Source of the DNA: Schistocephalus solidus
Taxonomy: Eukaryota; Platyhelminthes; Cestoda; Diphyllobothriidea; Diphyllobothriidae
Direction: 5' to 3'
Assembly: GCA_017591395.1 (NCBI GenBank)
Contig: WEDG01003369.1
Span: 186,001-250,000, forward strand
Length of the DNA stretch: 64,000 bases
Part shown: positions 1-12,050 of the stretch, piece by piece
Numbering within the stretch: the first letter of the stretch is position 1
How the letters are laid out: each line of letters begins with the position of its first letter
Program-made: the position numbers and the translations under genes
The notes under the pieces: model-generated
Seen by the model: the letters and a program-made list of their open reading frames with translations, nothing else
What the model was told of the DNA's origin: nothing
Database searches by the model: none

Positions 1-1685
1 GCTTTGCGACCAAGACATGCGAACGAAGGCCTGGGAGTGCCCGAGAAGTAAGTATCGGTACTCGAAGACAATGGGTGCAAGGTAAATGCCAACAGTCACC
101 TTGGAGATTTCCTTCACTTGTTGTGTTATAAAATAAAACGTGCTTTCAAGCCCTCACAAAGGATTGCCATGAATGACTATGAAACCTCGAGCAGTCACAT
201 ATGGGTTCAAAGGCTCAAGTCCGCCAATATCCAGCTGGCTACAACACTTGTTCAATATCAGCGCTCACCGAAAACTCAGATTGGGCATATTTGACGTATT
301 CAGGTCAATCACAAATTGAAGAAGACATATCTGCACCACACTTTACATGGCATCACTGCGAACAACGTCAATTATCTTATTTACTCTCACGGCTGTCGTA
401 GGATCAGTATAAACTGCAATAAGTTCTCCAGGAGGAATCCTGATGCCATGTTTAACTTTCCTTACTTTGAATGAAAATCTCCTTTGCATACTAACTTTAT
501 AGAATACATTAAATAACTTGCAGGGCGACCATTGCCAGGGGTTTCAATTTAACTATCACTGCGTTACTTCTACCTCCCTACAGTACTCCCGTACATTTGG
601 ACAACGAGTGCCTCTATTCGGTCACATACCTACGTACGAAAACGCACTCCAAATCATCAGCCCGCTACTCACGCATCACTCAGAATATCAATGTTCGCCA
701 TTGCTGTATGCACAGATAATCAATATTTGTTTGTGCGTAAGACATTTAACGGAGGATTTACGACAAGTCAGCCACTGTATCTAATCACTTGCCGCGTTCA
801 TTTGCGGAAAACGGGCCGATGGCAGAGGAAGAAGGGAGGGAATGCGATCAGCTCTGTAATAAATCTGATGTGGCGTTAAACTACTCCCACGAGCTACCAG
901 TTAGATATAACATTAGGGACAGAGTTAGTGTTTAGATACGGGCTACGGTGAAGGTCTGGATTCTTATTAGTTAAAGCGATAGGGCATGAAAATAGGTGCT
1001 CCTCCGCGTATTTACCGCAAGGAAACCTGCATTATGGGAGTGCCTGTTTACGTTTCCTACTGATTTCTTACTGACACGCTGTGTCTGTCCTTCCCAGGGA
1101 TGTCGTTCAGTTTAAAATGCTTCCTTCAAAGCGTGTCTTAATGACACTTCCCTTTTCGTGGAATATGACGCCTGTTACATGTGGAATTAGGGGTCACTGC
1201 CTCTATTCTCCGTAGGCGTAGCAATAGGCAATGGACTAAATTTTTAACATGTGTACTTTAATGCAAATAAATTCACCTGCAGTTCCAGCCTGTCTGCTCT
1301 GCTGGAGAGTGAAAAGTTGCTTTTTTTACAGACAAACCAGAAGCATATATTTGAGAGGGCTTCCGAGAACGTGTAAGCCGACTAATTTGTAAGGATAGCG
1401 GACTCGATAAGGCAAGATAAACTCTATGCAGATATTCGCTATAACGGTTATTTCAAATTTAAAAACACTCATGCTCATCCTTTTAAGGAAGTTTAACAGA
1501 AGGACTATTTCATTCGAAGGTCGTAGAAGGGTAGATTTATGGCCACATCGGATTGAATTGTTTTACTTTTATGAGCACTGATTTAGAGGACCTATGTGTG
1601 TGTCCATTGCCTAACGGAATAGAGAGTGAGGCCAATGACTCCGTGTATTTTTCTCCCTGCAACTCCTCTGAGGCCTTTGAAGCTA
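1..1685. other. no recognisable gene
   Basis: I find no convincing exon, RNA gene or transposon domain here. The open frames (for example 201-401 and 518-784, plus) are short and do not resemble a family I know. At the very left edge a GTAAGT donor-like site at 48-53 follows 47 bases that are open in two frames, so the window may begin inside an exon; that is only a possibility. Confidence 0.5.
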
Positions 1686-1687
1686 GC

Positions 1688-1800
1688 ATGGTGTGTTAAA
1701 AGTCGTGGCTTAGACGGTTGCCAACTTATGGGATAACTCGGACCGCGCAGGTAGTCCAGTGTTTGTTTGTGGCCGACAGGAGGACTGAGGGTTCGACTTC
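1688..1800 (+). repeat. SINE-B type repeat fragment
   Basis: The phrase 'tggcttagacggttgccaac' followed by 'ggataactcggaccgcg' recurs in modified form near 4300 and 25200. The segment ends in the 'gactgagggttcgact' region, which corresponds to 'gactgagagtcaggct' of the fuller copies. It is a 5' piece of the SINE-like family here called B. The function is not coding. Confidence 0.5.
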
Positions 1801-2639
1801 AATATCATATAAACAAAACATCCTTTTTGAACGCGTGGTTACTCGTAAGGACCGTTTCTGCTGACATTCACTGCAGCACTTTCCGTCTTGCCCTGAAGAA
1901 CAGAAAGCGAGTTAAAGTACAGTTCAGACCCTGGCAGCTAATAGACCTTGGTAACATAACTGCAGCAGAGAGTCCGTGCTTTAGGTACTTTAATGCGCCC
2001 AAGGGTCGCATCCTACGTTCACGTTTTAGAAGCTGCGGCAGTACAAAGTAAGGAACCAGAGTTGTACAAACACATGGATCACGTGATTAGTCTCACATGG
2101 CCGGTACGGTTTTTTCAATTCACCCTTCTGGTGGCCAGTTCACAAGACGCGCACACCTATTTTGGGCTGTGTACCTGGAAGACAAAATTAGCAAATATAT
2201 GCTTGCCATAATTATTCAGTGAACCAGCAGAATTGCTCGAACACGGTCAAATCTACGCTCCTGTTCCCAAAATTCCTTTGCTGAACTTCCTCGAGTATTT
2301 CACAGTGTTGATTTATTGTTGTTAACAAAAAGCCATTACCGACCTATTTTACAACCCATTACTTCCTCGTGTTAAATGGATAACAGACGACAAATGAGAC
2401 TTGAAAAAACTTGAGTATGCCAGCTGTTAACTGTCAAGGCCAACAACTTTCGCCTATTCGGACTACAACTGTTTTGTTTAATCAAAAAAACGGTTTGACA
2501 TGCATAAGAACAGAATAGATGAGGCCTTCAGTCCAACAAATGCACCCCGCATCTAGGGGTACAACCACCTTTTCCTCCTAATCTGAGAGTTGCCGGTCAA
2601 GCTGTGCGTATGTTTTTGCATGCACTCTAAACGGGTCGT

Positions 2640-2965
2640 GTGGTAGATGCGCTGGACCAACACGGCGGCTAAATCAGGGTGCAACAGACGTTATTCATGT
2701 TGCGTTCCCATAAAAAAAGGCCAAACATGGAGGGTGGGGGCTGGTGGCATACGTAGGTGCAGACTCACGCTGCGATAGCAACTTTTGGCCAATCAGGGTA
2801 CTCCCACTCCGTGTGACCTGGTTCAGGCGTGGCGGCACGTTTAGGAGCGTCTCCGGCTGCGCCAGCCACCTGCGCCCAACTCGAGTGAAACCGCGCGATA
2901 AGTCATACAAGATGGTACCACAGGGAGTTGACAGAGGAATAACCTTTATTTGAAGACTAGTCTGT
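2640..2965 (+). repeat. SINE-B type repeat copy
   Basis: This copy shares several landmarks with those at 4286-4720, 47420-47720 and 54700-55135: 'ctcccactccgtg', 'caggcgtggcggcacg', 'gagcgtctccggctgcgcca' and 'cagccacctgcgcc'. The open frames over it on both strands are by-products of its GC-rich composition. The alternative that it is a small gene is weak, because the same bases occur elsewhere in the window with frame-breaking differences. Confidence 0.55.
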
Positions 2966-3505
2966 TCAAGGTGTTCAGTAAAATTCAGCTAGAGCTACAG
3001 TTCCGACATGCGTTCCAAGTCAATGTAAGGGTGGGCAAAGGCATTAATTCAAGATCAAGAAAGAACTTCAGTGACTTCATTAGAAAGGCCTTTTAGGAAT
3101 CGAATATATGTAGTGTATTGAGAGAAATAAAATCGAGATGGCGGGCCTTTCGGGGCGAATACCTGTCGGAGGGTAAAGAGAAGGCATAGGTGAGCCGTTT
3201 GTGGTCCGTATAAAAAAAAAACCCTCTGCTTTCAAGATAGTTACAAAAGTTTTTAATGGCTAAATAAATAAAGGCAGTTCTCTACCAAAAGTCTTAAAGC
3301 AAGTTTGATAAGGTATCATTTTGGCAAAGTGTACATCCAAGGGTTCGATGCCCATGGGGGTCTGTTGCTAAAGCGCGCAAATGGAAGCATCAGCAACAAT
3401 GGAAAGTGAGGGGTCAGTTAGGGGGTGAAAACTCAAACAAACAATAATACCCCCTGTCCTCATCCCCCACGCCATACCTTCAAGGCTGCTCGAGTGAGTC
3501 AACAT

Positions 3506-4050
3506 ACACTAGCAGCCTAGAATGTTCGTTCCCTTTTAGACAATCCTAGGAGCAACCGGCCGGAACGGAGGACAGCAATAGTCGCTCGGGAACTGGCGCG
3601 CTACAAGGTGGACATTGCTACTCTCAGCGAGACCCGATTCTCTGAGCAGGGTCAGCTGGAGGAGGTGGGTGCCGGCTAAACCTTCTTCTGGAGCTGCCGG
3701 TCAAAGGCAGAGTGACGCGACGCTGGTGTTGCCTTTGCCATCCGGAACGACATTGTGGGACGTCTGCCCTGTCGGCCACAAGGTATCATTGATCACTTGA
3801 TGAGCCTGCCTCTTCAGGGAGACAAGTTTGCCACCATCATCAGCGCCTACTCTCTCCCAATGACGAGCTCTGATGCGGTGAAGGACAAATTCTACGAGGA
3901 CCTGCGCGCCCTACTGGTGACTGTGCCGAAAGAGGACAAGTTAATTGTCCTAAGTGACTGCAATGCCTGCGTATGGATGGACCACGCGTCCTGGCGGGGA
4001 GTGCTGGGTCTCCACGGTCTCGGTAGCTGTGCTATGTGTGTCGAGTGGCT
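3506..4050 (+). pseudogene. LINE endonuclease domain fragment
   Basis: Translation gives the N-terminal half of an AP-like (exonuclease-endonuclease-phosphatase) endonuclease of a non-LTR retrotransposon, the enzyme that nicks target DNA for target-primed reverse transcription. Landmarks in order are NVRSLLDNPRSN near 3521, RYKVDIATLSETRF near 3600-3645, [16 protein letters not shown] near 3720-3765, FATIISAY near 3828, and [12 protein letters not shown] near 3940-3975. The last corresponds to the catalytic 'GDFNARV' type motif but with substitutions. A TAG sits where the family has Trp just before NVRSLL, a TAA lies at 3677-3679, and a frameshift follows, so it is dead. It ends abruptly at a SINE-like repeat. 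No RT domain follows. The wording resembles a LINE common in diphyllobothriid tapeworms (recalled, not searched). Confidence 0.8.
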
Positions 4051-4720
4051 GACCAGTTGACTGGGAGTCAGACGGCGATGGCTCCTTCATATCCCCTGAG
4101 TAAGTAAATCATGGTGTGTGCGTAATGGGGGCCAGGTCGTGCTGTGGCGCGCGAAGACGGGTACGCTGACACGTTCGGCTGACCGGCTCGGACGGTGGTC
4201 TGATTGTGGGGGTGGGGTAGAGAGTGAGGTCGACGGCTCAGCGCATTTTCCTCACTATAAACAATCTGACGCGTTTGAAACAATTACGGTGCGCTAAAAG
4301 TCATGGCTTGGAAGGTTGCCAACTAAAGGGAGCACTCGGACCGCGTGTTCAGCCCAATGTGTGTTTTGTGTGTAATGGCTGACTGGCGGACTGAGAGTCA
4401 GGCTGCAATGGCTCCTTCTCAATGTGGCCTTTATGGCACTCCCACTCCGTGGGATCCGAGCCTGGTGTGTTGGTACGCCCAGGGGCGAATCCAGTCGTGC
4501 CAGCCACCTGCGCCTGCTCCCATCTCCGGTCTTTTTGACTCTATCATGACACCGGGCTCAGGTGGAGGAGGAAGAGAGAGTACGGTAGCTGCAGTGCCAG
4601 TTTGCTATCACATTTAACTAAATCACGCGCAAGTCCCCGTTCTTAACTACCCTTCCGTGGAGCATATGGTGGACCTCGTCGTAATCGGCGGTCGAACTGT
4701 CGTCAGAGGGTGAAAAAAGG
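4035..4720 (+). mobile_element. dimeric SINE-like repeat (C half + B half)
   Basis: Two related halves lie head to tail. The left half (about 4035-4285) starts 'gctgaccagttgactgggag'; the right half (about 4286-4720) has 'gctgactggcggactgagag'; both continue into 'tggctccttc'. The same C-then-B order recurs at 24905-25540, including 'gtgaggtcgacggctcagcg' and 'actataaacaatctgacgcg'. The order is therefore a property of the repeat, not chance adjacency. No long protein frame is conserved between copies, which fits a non-autonomous element. Its left edge interrupts the LINE endonuclease fragment. Confidence 0.65.
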
Positions 4721-5027
4721 CAGGTGTATTCACAAGGGTCTCTTTTATATGTTAGAAAGCGTCCACAGCTGTGCCAGGGAAATAAAACTTACAGTTGCGT
4801 CCGCGTAAAAGATTAGTGAGAAGTCACATCAATTGAGCGCAGTGAGGGATGAAACGATGATGAAATTTAGAAGGCCTATAAATGGCGCAGTTGTGGGAAA
4901 TAAGTATGAGTAGGTAACTCGCAAATAGGTTAAACTTTGGCGTCTGTGGGATGCGTATCCTAGGAGCAGGACCAAGGGAACACCAACAAAAAGCCTTTAC
5001 AGGTGTTAATTAAAATACCAAATTGGT
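4721..5027. other. intergenic, no feature seen
   Basis: Between the SINE-like repeat and the Gypsy remnant I see no domain, RNA gene or clear repeat. Confidence 0.4.
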
Positions 5028-6540
5028 TCAATCGTTCAAAAATGAGACGTTGGTGTTGTAGTTGTGTATGCTTCCTGGAACTTGGGAACTGAAATCATCG
5101 ACACAAACAAAAATGAAGAGTAAGTCGCGGAGGACTTCGTTGATGAAACTTTGAATGGTTTGAATGGAATTTCGGTGTATAAAAGGCATCCTAGTGAACT
5201 CGAAAAGACCAAATGGGGTCGTAATCACCGTTTTAACAATGTCTTCTGGAGCAATGGGGATTCGGTGGAAGGCTTTGCCTAGGTCAATGTTGGAAAAGAT
5301 TGTTACGCCGGCTAGGCTTGATGAAAAGTCATGGAGATGAGGAAGCGGACATCTGTCAGGGACAGTGTAGTTGTTCAATCGCCAGTCATCATCGTACGGA
5401 CGCCAGTCAGTTAGAGACTTCTTGCACATCAGGAGTAGAGGAGCAGCCCGTGGACTAGTGGATTGCCGCACTATGTCTAGTTCCATCATATGGCTGAACT
5501 CAGCCTTTGCGATAGCTAATTTATCTGCGGCTAAACGACGAGAACAGCTAAAAACGGGTGGTCCGGTAGTTGAATAATAATTCATTACACAATGCTTAAT
5601 AGGTTGAGCAATCTGTGAGGGTCGGGCGAAAGATGGAAATTCCGCAAGCAAATGATGATAGGGAGTGGACGAAGGAACTGTTGAAATGCATGGACTAGAG
5701 GGGGTGCAAAGAGACAACTTGAACATTCAGAGTATAACGATGTCATCTGATTAATTAGTTTCTGGGACTTTATATCAACGAGGAGACCGAAAAACGATAT
5801 GAAATGGCAGGCTGAACGACGACCATTGTAAATATCCATCGAAATTAACTTCATAAATCAAGATCTAGAGATAAAGATTGTTGAATGAACGTTGTATTAG
5901 AGGTTTTATTAGCTGCTTGGAAAGAAAATGAGGAATTAGGTGACTTATGGTCGTTCAAAGTGGGTGGAATTAGACTGATGTCGTCAATAGTGCCCATAAC
6001 GAACTTATGGGAGGATATCTTATTGAAAATGTGTAATAAGCGACTTGGAGAATATTTTTCAACCAAGTTCGTATGCTGCTACTGGCCGGCAGTTAGGTTT
6101 TTTCCGCCGGGGATTTTTGTTACGTCACGGAGATGAACAGTGATTGGCATTTGATCCATAGGTGTGATGGTACCTGGAGAAACCGCTGTTTGTGGATGGG
6201 CCCAAAACGGGAGTATGAGATCTCGGTTGACGGGTATTGGAAGGGCTTCAATGGTTCTAGATACGACGGTTATAGCACGAAGCGCAGAATTTCAAGGGTG
6301 AGGTCATCTAGGCGTCCTTGGTAGGTGTAGCTATGGCATGACTAGATCAGTAGCAATGTCCCTTGGCAATGCTGCTACAAAATGCTGCAATTTTGCATCC
6401 TCTCTTGTAATTTGCCGCAGGGCAAAACTTCATTCCACTGTGTGCAGCCACAGCGCAATATCATTGACCCACATGGCAAGGAAGTTGAAAGTGTGAGCTT
6501 CGGTTATCGTTTGGGTGGTAGATTTTGTGGTTATAATCAG
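5028..6540 (-). pseudogene. decayed Ty3/Gypsy element (gag-protease-RT)
   Basis: Read on the minus strand from about 6540 to 5028. A gag-like stretch lies near 6500-6360 (LHTVE, ITREDAKLQHFVAALPRDIA). A protease region follows at 6066-5851, with SLIPPT downstream of the active-site position but 'TIDD' where DTG is expected. Then come FFGLLVDIKSQKL near 5780 and reverse transcriptase at 5726-5028, with TTGPPVFSCSRRLAADK, DWRPYDDDWRLNNYTVPDRCPLPHLHDFS, FSNIDLGKAFHRIPI, TPFGLFEFTRMPF and FVCVDD (the Y-x-DD motif with Tyr replaced by Cys). Protease, linker and RT lie in different frames and gag carries stops, so it cannot produce a polyprotein. No LTR, RNase H or integrase is visible. The RT and protease wording resembles CsRn1-type flatworm elements (recalled similarity). 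Confidence 0.8.
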
Positions 6541-6599
6541 AGGCCAGCTAATTTAATAGATGACTGGCGCGTTGACGGGGCAGGTCAAAAGCAGCAATG

Positions 6600-7855
6600 A
6601 TATTGGTTGAAATGTTTAGGCACCTTAGCTAGCAGATGGAAGCTGATACCAATAATGCGTCGAATAAAAAAAAGAATGAATGAATACAAGTGGAAATTGT
6701 TCGGTAAATAAATGAAACAGAAGGCGCTGTGAACCAAAGGAGTTACAAATGTTGAGGATGCATCCGTCTATCCTTATATGCAGTGCAAATACCATCCACA
6801 ACCTTATGAACGTCAGTAAAACTGAGAACAAATAACTAGTCAAATTCTGCAAAGGTTGTGTGTGGGTTTTACGGGACTATTTTTGACCAACTAAAACAAA
6901 ATGCCTTTTTGTCACTATTAAGTGCTCATACGTCTAAGTTCCACGTCCAAATTGACAACAGGTAGGCTGTGAAGCCAACATTGAGATTTCAGGCTGCCAA
7001 TTTGCAAATCACATGTTGCAGCACAGCGGAAAAGTAAATCAGCCCTGTGCATGCAGCTTGATCACGTGCTTAGTGCCGCCCGTACAACTTGTCCCATTTT
7101 ACCCCTTTACACATCATCTCGTAGTACCCGTTCGCGCGCCCGGTTAGTATTTCATGGCCCAAAATGCATCCAACAATTGTCCGCAGTCATTTTACCACTG
7201 TTATCGAATAATCTAATGCGTTTCGCCATCCTGGGTGCACACGGGGAGGCTGGCCAAAAGGACACCTTTTACGTAGACTCTTCAGTCTTAGCGAACATCC
7301 TAGCTTTTCTGCCGGAAAGTCAAAACACAGGACTTATTTCAACATTTAGATCAACCAACACTAGACATTGGGATTTTTCGGAAGTGTAGGCAAAACTGGT
7401 GGAATCGCAAGATCCGGCCAAGCACGCTGAACTGTCAAGGCTCTTCCCCGATAGTGGTTGTGGAATCATGCCCGGATGATGTTGACTGCACAAAGCTACG
7501 TCAGTTTGCCTGGCATCGGCCCCAGTACGGCAAACACGATTGATAAAACTCCTTTACCCTCACCCACGGAATATACCACGTCGAAGTCGGTAGTGCCATA
7601 GAAAACAGGCCGATTAACTTCTGCTAGCAGGTAACTTGCGGCTGGGAGTATCGGTCCCTGTAAATATTTCACCACCCATTGCAGCAGACGTGCTAATTTC
7701 TTGTGTGCATGCTCTCCAGGCCTATCTAGCATTTGGCTTCGTTTTCTTAATGACGGCAAGTTCATACAGTTGTGTGAATACGTAGTCGCTGGATACCTTT
7801 GTTCAAGGAATAATTAACGCAATTGGTGGCTGCAGCGTTAGGCATCCTTCAGTGG
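6600..7855. other. no recognisable gene
   Basis: Frames at 7051-7389 (plus, 112 codons) and 7496-7765 (minus, 89 codons) are open but match no family I know and have no supporting splice structure that I can see. I leave them uncalled. Confidence 0.4.
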
Positions 7856-7859
7856 GTTT

Positions 7860-8320
7860 TCCTTCAATCACGAGTCAGTGGCCCCTTCTGAATGTGGCAT
7901 CTAGAACACTCTCACAACAGCGTGATTCGAGTCCATCAATATCTTCGTGCTAAAACAGTGCTGCGCGGTGGCCAGGTCGTGTGTAACACGTGGCAATGGG
8001 TTGTTTAATCCTGACAGCCAATTGTGCTCAATTACCACTTCAGGTAACTGTCCGGCTCAGACAGAAGGCTGACGCAAGGGAGAGGAGTGGAGAAAAAGAG
8101 AGAGACAGAGACAGAGAGCAGGGTCGATTCTGGGGACACCGTCTTCAAGGTACTCAGTGCACGTTTCAGCCCTATAAACACCCTGATGCCCTTGAGTCTA
8201 TCATGAAGCGCTTAAATTCGTGGCAGAGAAGGCCGTCAGTTGACGGGATAGCTCGATCCGCCTCTCAGAACAGAGAGTCACGCTGCATACTCCGACCAGT
8301 TTGAGTCCGCGTCACCATTT
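7860..8320 (+). repeat. degenerate SINE-like repeat fragments
   Basis: Diverged pieces of the SINE-B/C family: 'gagtcagtggccccttctga' near 7871, then 'gtcagttgacgggatagctc' near 8235, followed by 'cagagagtcacgctgcat'. A purine-rich patch (gagagacagagacagagag) lies near 8098-8120. The similarity is clear only over short blocks. Confidence 0.4.
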
Positions 8321-8639
8321 TTTGAGCTGTTTGAAACTCTGGTTGCTCATGCGTGGAACAGGTTGTGAAGCGCCTTCTGGCTTCTCCATTCACGTGTGAA
8401 TTTTCTTGTATGTAAAGGGGGTGGCCCATTTTGCTTAGTAGTTTCTTTTACTTACCACTCTCTATTTTCTAAAACTATAATTATAAGGTGATCTCACACG
8501 ACACAAGTACGGTTGGCGACTCATTCATGGGCAATCGTCCATGTTGCTGGCAGTTCCGGCTTTCGGTCAAAATATATCATTTGTTATCTTCCCGTTTTAT
8601 TTATTTTGCGTACCCATGGTTAATTGAGGCATTTTTGCT

Positions 8640-8870
8640 TTCACAATAAAGCGTTTCTCTCTCTCAATCGGTCTGCTTTGACTTTGTCCATCGCTGTGTG
8701 CGATCCCGCCCCTGGTCGTTTGGCATCGGGCTCGAGTTGAAGAGGGAGGAGACAGTGCTATTGGTATTAAGTACTTTACGCGTAACACACCGTCCCTGCA
8801 CCCACCCTTCTTTGGGGCATACCGTGAACCACGTCGGCAATGATAGCTGACATGGCAGCTGAGATACATG
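8640..8870 (+). repeat. degenerate SINE-B 3' part
   Basis: The block 'ggctcgagttgaagagggag' and, downstream, 'ccgtccctgcacccaccc' followed by 'ataccgtgaaccacgtcg' parallels the 3' half of the SINE-B copies at 4560-4690 and 25470-25570 (region 'caccgggctcaggtggagga' and 'ccccgtccctgcaccgcata'). The long minus-strand frames across it are shadows of this composition. Confidence 0.4.
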
Positions 8871-8899
8871 CCAACGTGCTGCTTCACTGTTGCGCTTAC

Positions 8900-11290
8900 T
8901 TGTCATTAGTTCAACTTATTGTAAAAATTCGTCCATACCCGGACAAATTTCCAATAACATCGTCAAACTAGCCTGTTTTCCGATATTGAAAGGTCGTCTT
9001 ACCTTACTTGTACTTTTCATAAGTTTTCTCCACACCGCTTTTTATATTTCCAAGTCATTGCTGTTTTCTAGTGATGCGGATGTGTTTTAGATTCGTGGAC
9101 TTGGGTACACTCAAGAGCTTCTATTATCTCAAATGATAACTTACAAAAAGAAACCAAAAGCAAGGAGCAATTTTTTACGTCAAAGAGGATAAATATGATG
9201 ATGCATATTCAGTTCGAGGGAAGAAGAGAATTACAACTTCTAAGTAAAACACAATTGAGCAACACCACGAGCAGAGAAGGCAACAACAAAATGATGGCAA
9301 AGCTCAGCTATCTTAATCAGTAACATCTGCCACTACGATCCTCTTCCAGTTTCCCATGTAAATATATATCATTTTACAATAGTCCCCGCTGAGCCCGCAC
9401 CTCCAACTCGAAGAAAACAGCCATGGAATTCGCAACAGGTATATCTTTAGCCTGGCGCGTCCTGAAGTTTGGTTGGTTGTTCGATAAGTTACTCGAATCG
9501 GTATTGACAGTTGATTTGTGGTTGGCTGTCTTGAATGCACTGGGCAACCTGCTTAGTACGCTACCGCCGTCGATAAACCAGAGGTTTGACCTTCAGCTGG
9601 TCGTTTGAGGGCTATATTAAATACGATAGCTTGAGCCATGGACGATGCGTAAAGGCTTTATTGACTGACGTAATTAAAACATAATGCTTACTTGAAATTT
9701 AAAAATCTACACCCACTTCGTGACCAATCACCGAACTCACTGGGATGCAATATAAGACGGTTAAATGGGTCAGAATAGGGTCCAATGGCAGGCATTTAAA
9801 ATTATTTTTGTTTAACTAGTAGGTGTCAAACCGCGAACAATAATAATGCCTTTATTTTCATTAATTAGCTGTCTACTCTTAAGCCGCAGGGCAGTGAATC
9901 AAAATTAACTTTTCATCATCATTTTCCAGACAATCTGCGTTGTAAATTTACGACTTATGCGTTTAAACTTGATCGTATCCAAACCTCGTACACCCACTAT
10001 AAACTCATAATCTTTTTACTCATAAACTCGACTGAAGCAAGTGAGCGGGGCAGTATTGCAAAATATGTAACTTTTTGAAACGCTAATCATCTTGTACTCT
10101 ACCCTTTCATAATTATTTAAGGCTGCTTATCCCGTATAAAATATGACATTAAATTATCGCAATGTTTTATTAGCCCCAATAGACCTCATTGTCAACATAT
10201 GGCTAAACATAGGTTTTAAATTATGCGTGAATGCATAAGCTATGCAATTGAAGTGCCTTGACAATTTTATAATACTGTTGAAATATAGGATATCAATAAA
10301 CTTCTAATCCAAAATGCTCCTTCCCAAGAACACAAATATGAAACTGATGTATGTCAATAATAAGGACATTAGTTCCCAGGCAGAAATACCTTGCTTTAAT
10401 TTTCTGAAAATATCCACATGTTTTATACGTTAAACTGCTCCGTTACAGGAACTGCCACCTACGATTTGTAAAAAGTCATTTTTATGCTATAAGGATTGCT
10501 CAATAATTTTAAAGTACTATAAAGGCCGTCTCCTTGTTTTGGCGTTGGATGCAAGCCAATGTAATCTTTAGAAGTAATTTACTTTCATTGAAGCCTTGCT
10601 TTTTTCTTAATCTTAGTTGAGTCATAATTTCAGATTCTTTATCCTTACGCCCCTAAACGACCACATCACGCAAGTATATGGTCAAGAAATAAACACATGG
10701 AATATCTTAATAACCATCACTATTCAATAGACGGGTACATGTTCTTTTTCTGCCGACCATAGCTTCATTCAGGAAAGTTGGTTTAGAGGCAAAGTAACAG
10801 CTGATTATTACATTATGTTGGGATCTGGGATAAAAACAACTCCATGCCATTTTGCGCTGTTTCCAGTCGTAAGCGTTGCCATGGTACAAATTTAAGCCCC
10901 TTACAATCTATTGTTTATAAGCTCGTGCTTAAAATAATCCCTGTTACAAAGTTAATGTTTTCCCAACAGCAGTAGTAACATCAGCAGCTGCATCAACAAT
11001 GGAAAGGTAAGGTGTGTTGTGTTTGACCCCACACTTAGGAACGTCGGTTGTCATGGTAAAGGGAGTCAGCGTCGCCCAAAAGTGTGGTGGTAAATGACAT
11101 CCCAAATAAATTCTTTTGTATTTCTGGTGCTTTAAGAAACAATGCGGAATTTTAGCGATTCTTACCGGCTAAACGATAGGCCCACCGTAAGCAGACAAGC
11201 GAAAAATTTGCCCAAAATCTCCTGTTTTGCCCAATGTCAGGTGGGAAAAGGGGCCAGGAGAAATGAAGTCAGATTTTAAGTGAACTTTCC
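8900..11290. other. AT-rich non-coding stretch
   Basis: I see no credible exon or transposon domain. Long AT-rich runs dominate from about 9640 to 10920. Confidence 0.5.
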
Positions 11291-11294
11291 CAAA

Positions 11295-12050
11295 GAATCG
11301 GTTTAGGCTGCGGCAGTTTAATGGGCAAAATGATGGGTGTAATTTGTCGTTTACTTCAGGCAGCAGTCTGAAATGTTTGTGAATTATCTTACTCCAGGAA
11401 AAGGCAGCGGACGAATACTGCTCGTGCGGGGGTAGAGGTGGTTACACATGCAGCCAAAATTCTGATGCCCAGTAGCCAAGAATGTGTTCCGGTAAGTTAG
11501 TTAGAGGCCAAGCATTTTGTGGCACGGGTGGTGCATAAGATTCACCTTAAAACCACCACTTATCAGAGCACATGATGCGTGAAATCGTAACTGTGAGTTC
11601 AATGTCACCAATTACAAGAATGAACCTCTGTACAAACTCACACCTGTGCACCGTTTTCTGACTCCTTATTCACCGTGCGTGAACATACAGGCGTTTCTTG
11701 GATAAATCAAATGAAAGGTAGGGCGATGTTGGGGCAAATAGCCACCCCAGTAACTGTTCAGTCGATCAGCATGAATGATGCCGGTTTCCAAAGTATCGAG
11801 AAATCGATCGAATACCACTATAATGGAATTTCGTTTTAGTACTATTCCATAAATTGAGCCAATCTGCGCTTTTTTAAAAGCAAAAACTATTCAGTCTGCA
11901 TTTTTGTATGCAATCGATTTCCTCGTTTGATCGCTTTTATTTTTAGCCTCTAATTATGCACTGCGGAAATTAGATTATAATGACCAAAATCTTTCCGTTT
12001 TCAAATAACATGCCCTATAGGAGCGGTTAAGTACCCCTGGTTCCGGCATT
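11295..12050. repeat. diverged repeat, copy 1
   Basis: Shares an ordered series of short blocks with the next segment: 'gatgggtgtaatttgtcg', 'cagcggacgaatactgctcg', 'agccaagaatgtgttcc', 'ggtgcataagattcacctta', 'atgatgccggtttccaaag' and 'taattatgcactgcggaaat'. The spacing differs between the copies, so indels have accumulated. No protein is apparent in either copy. Confidence 0.55.
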
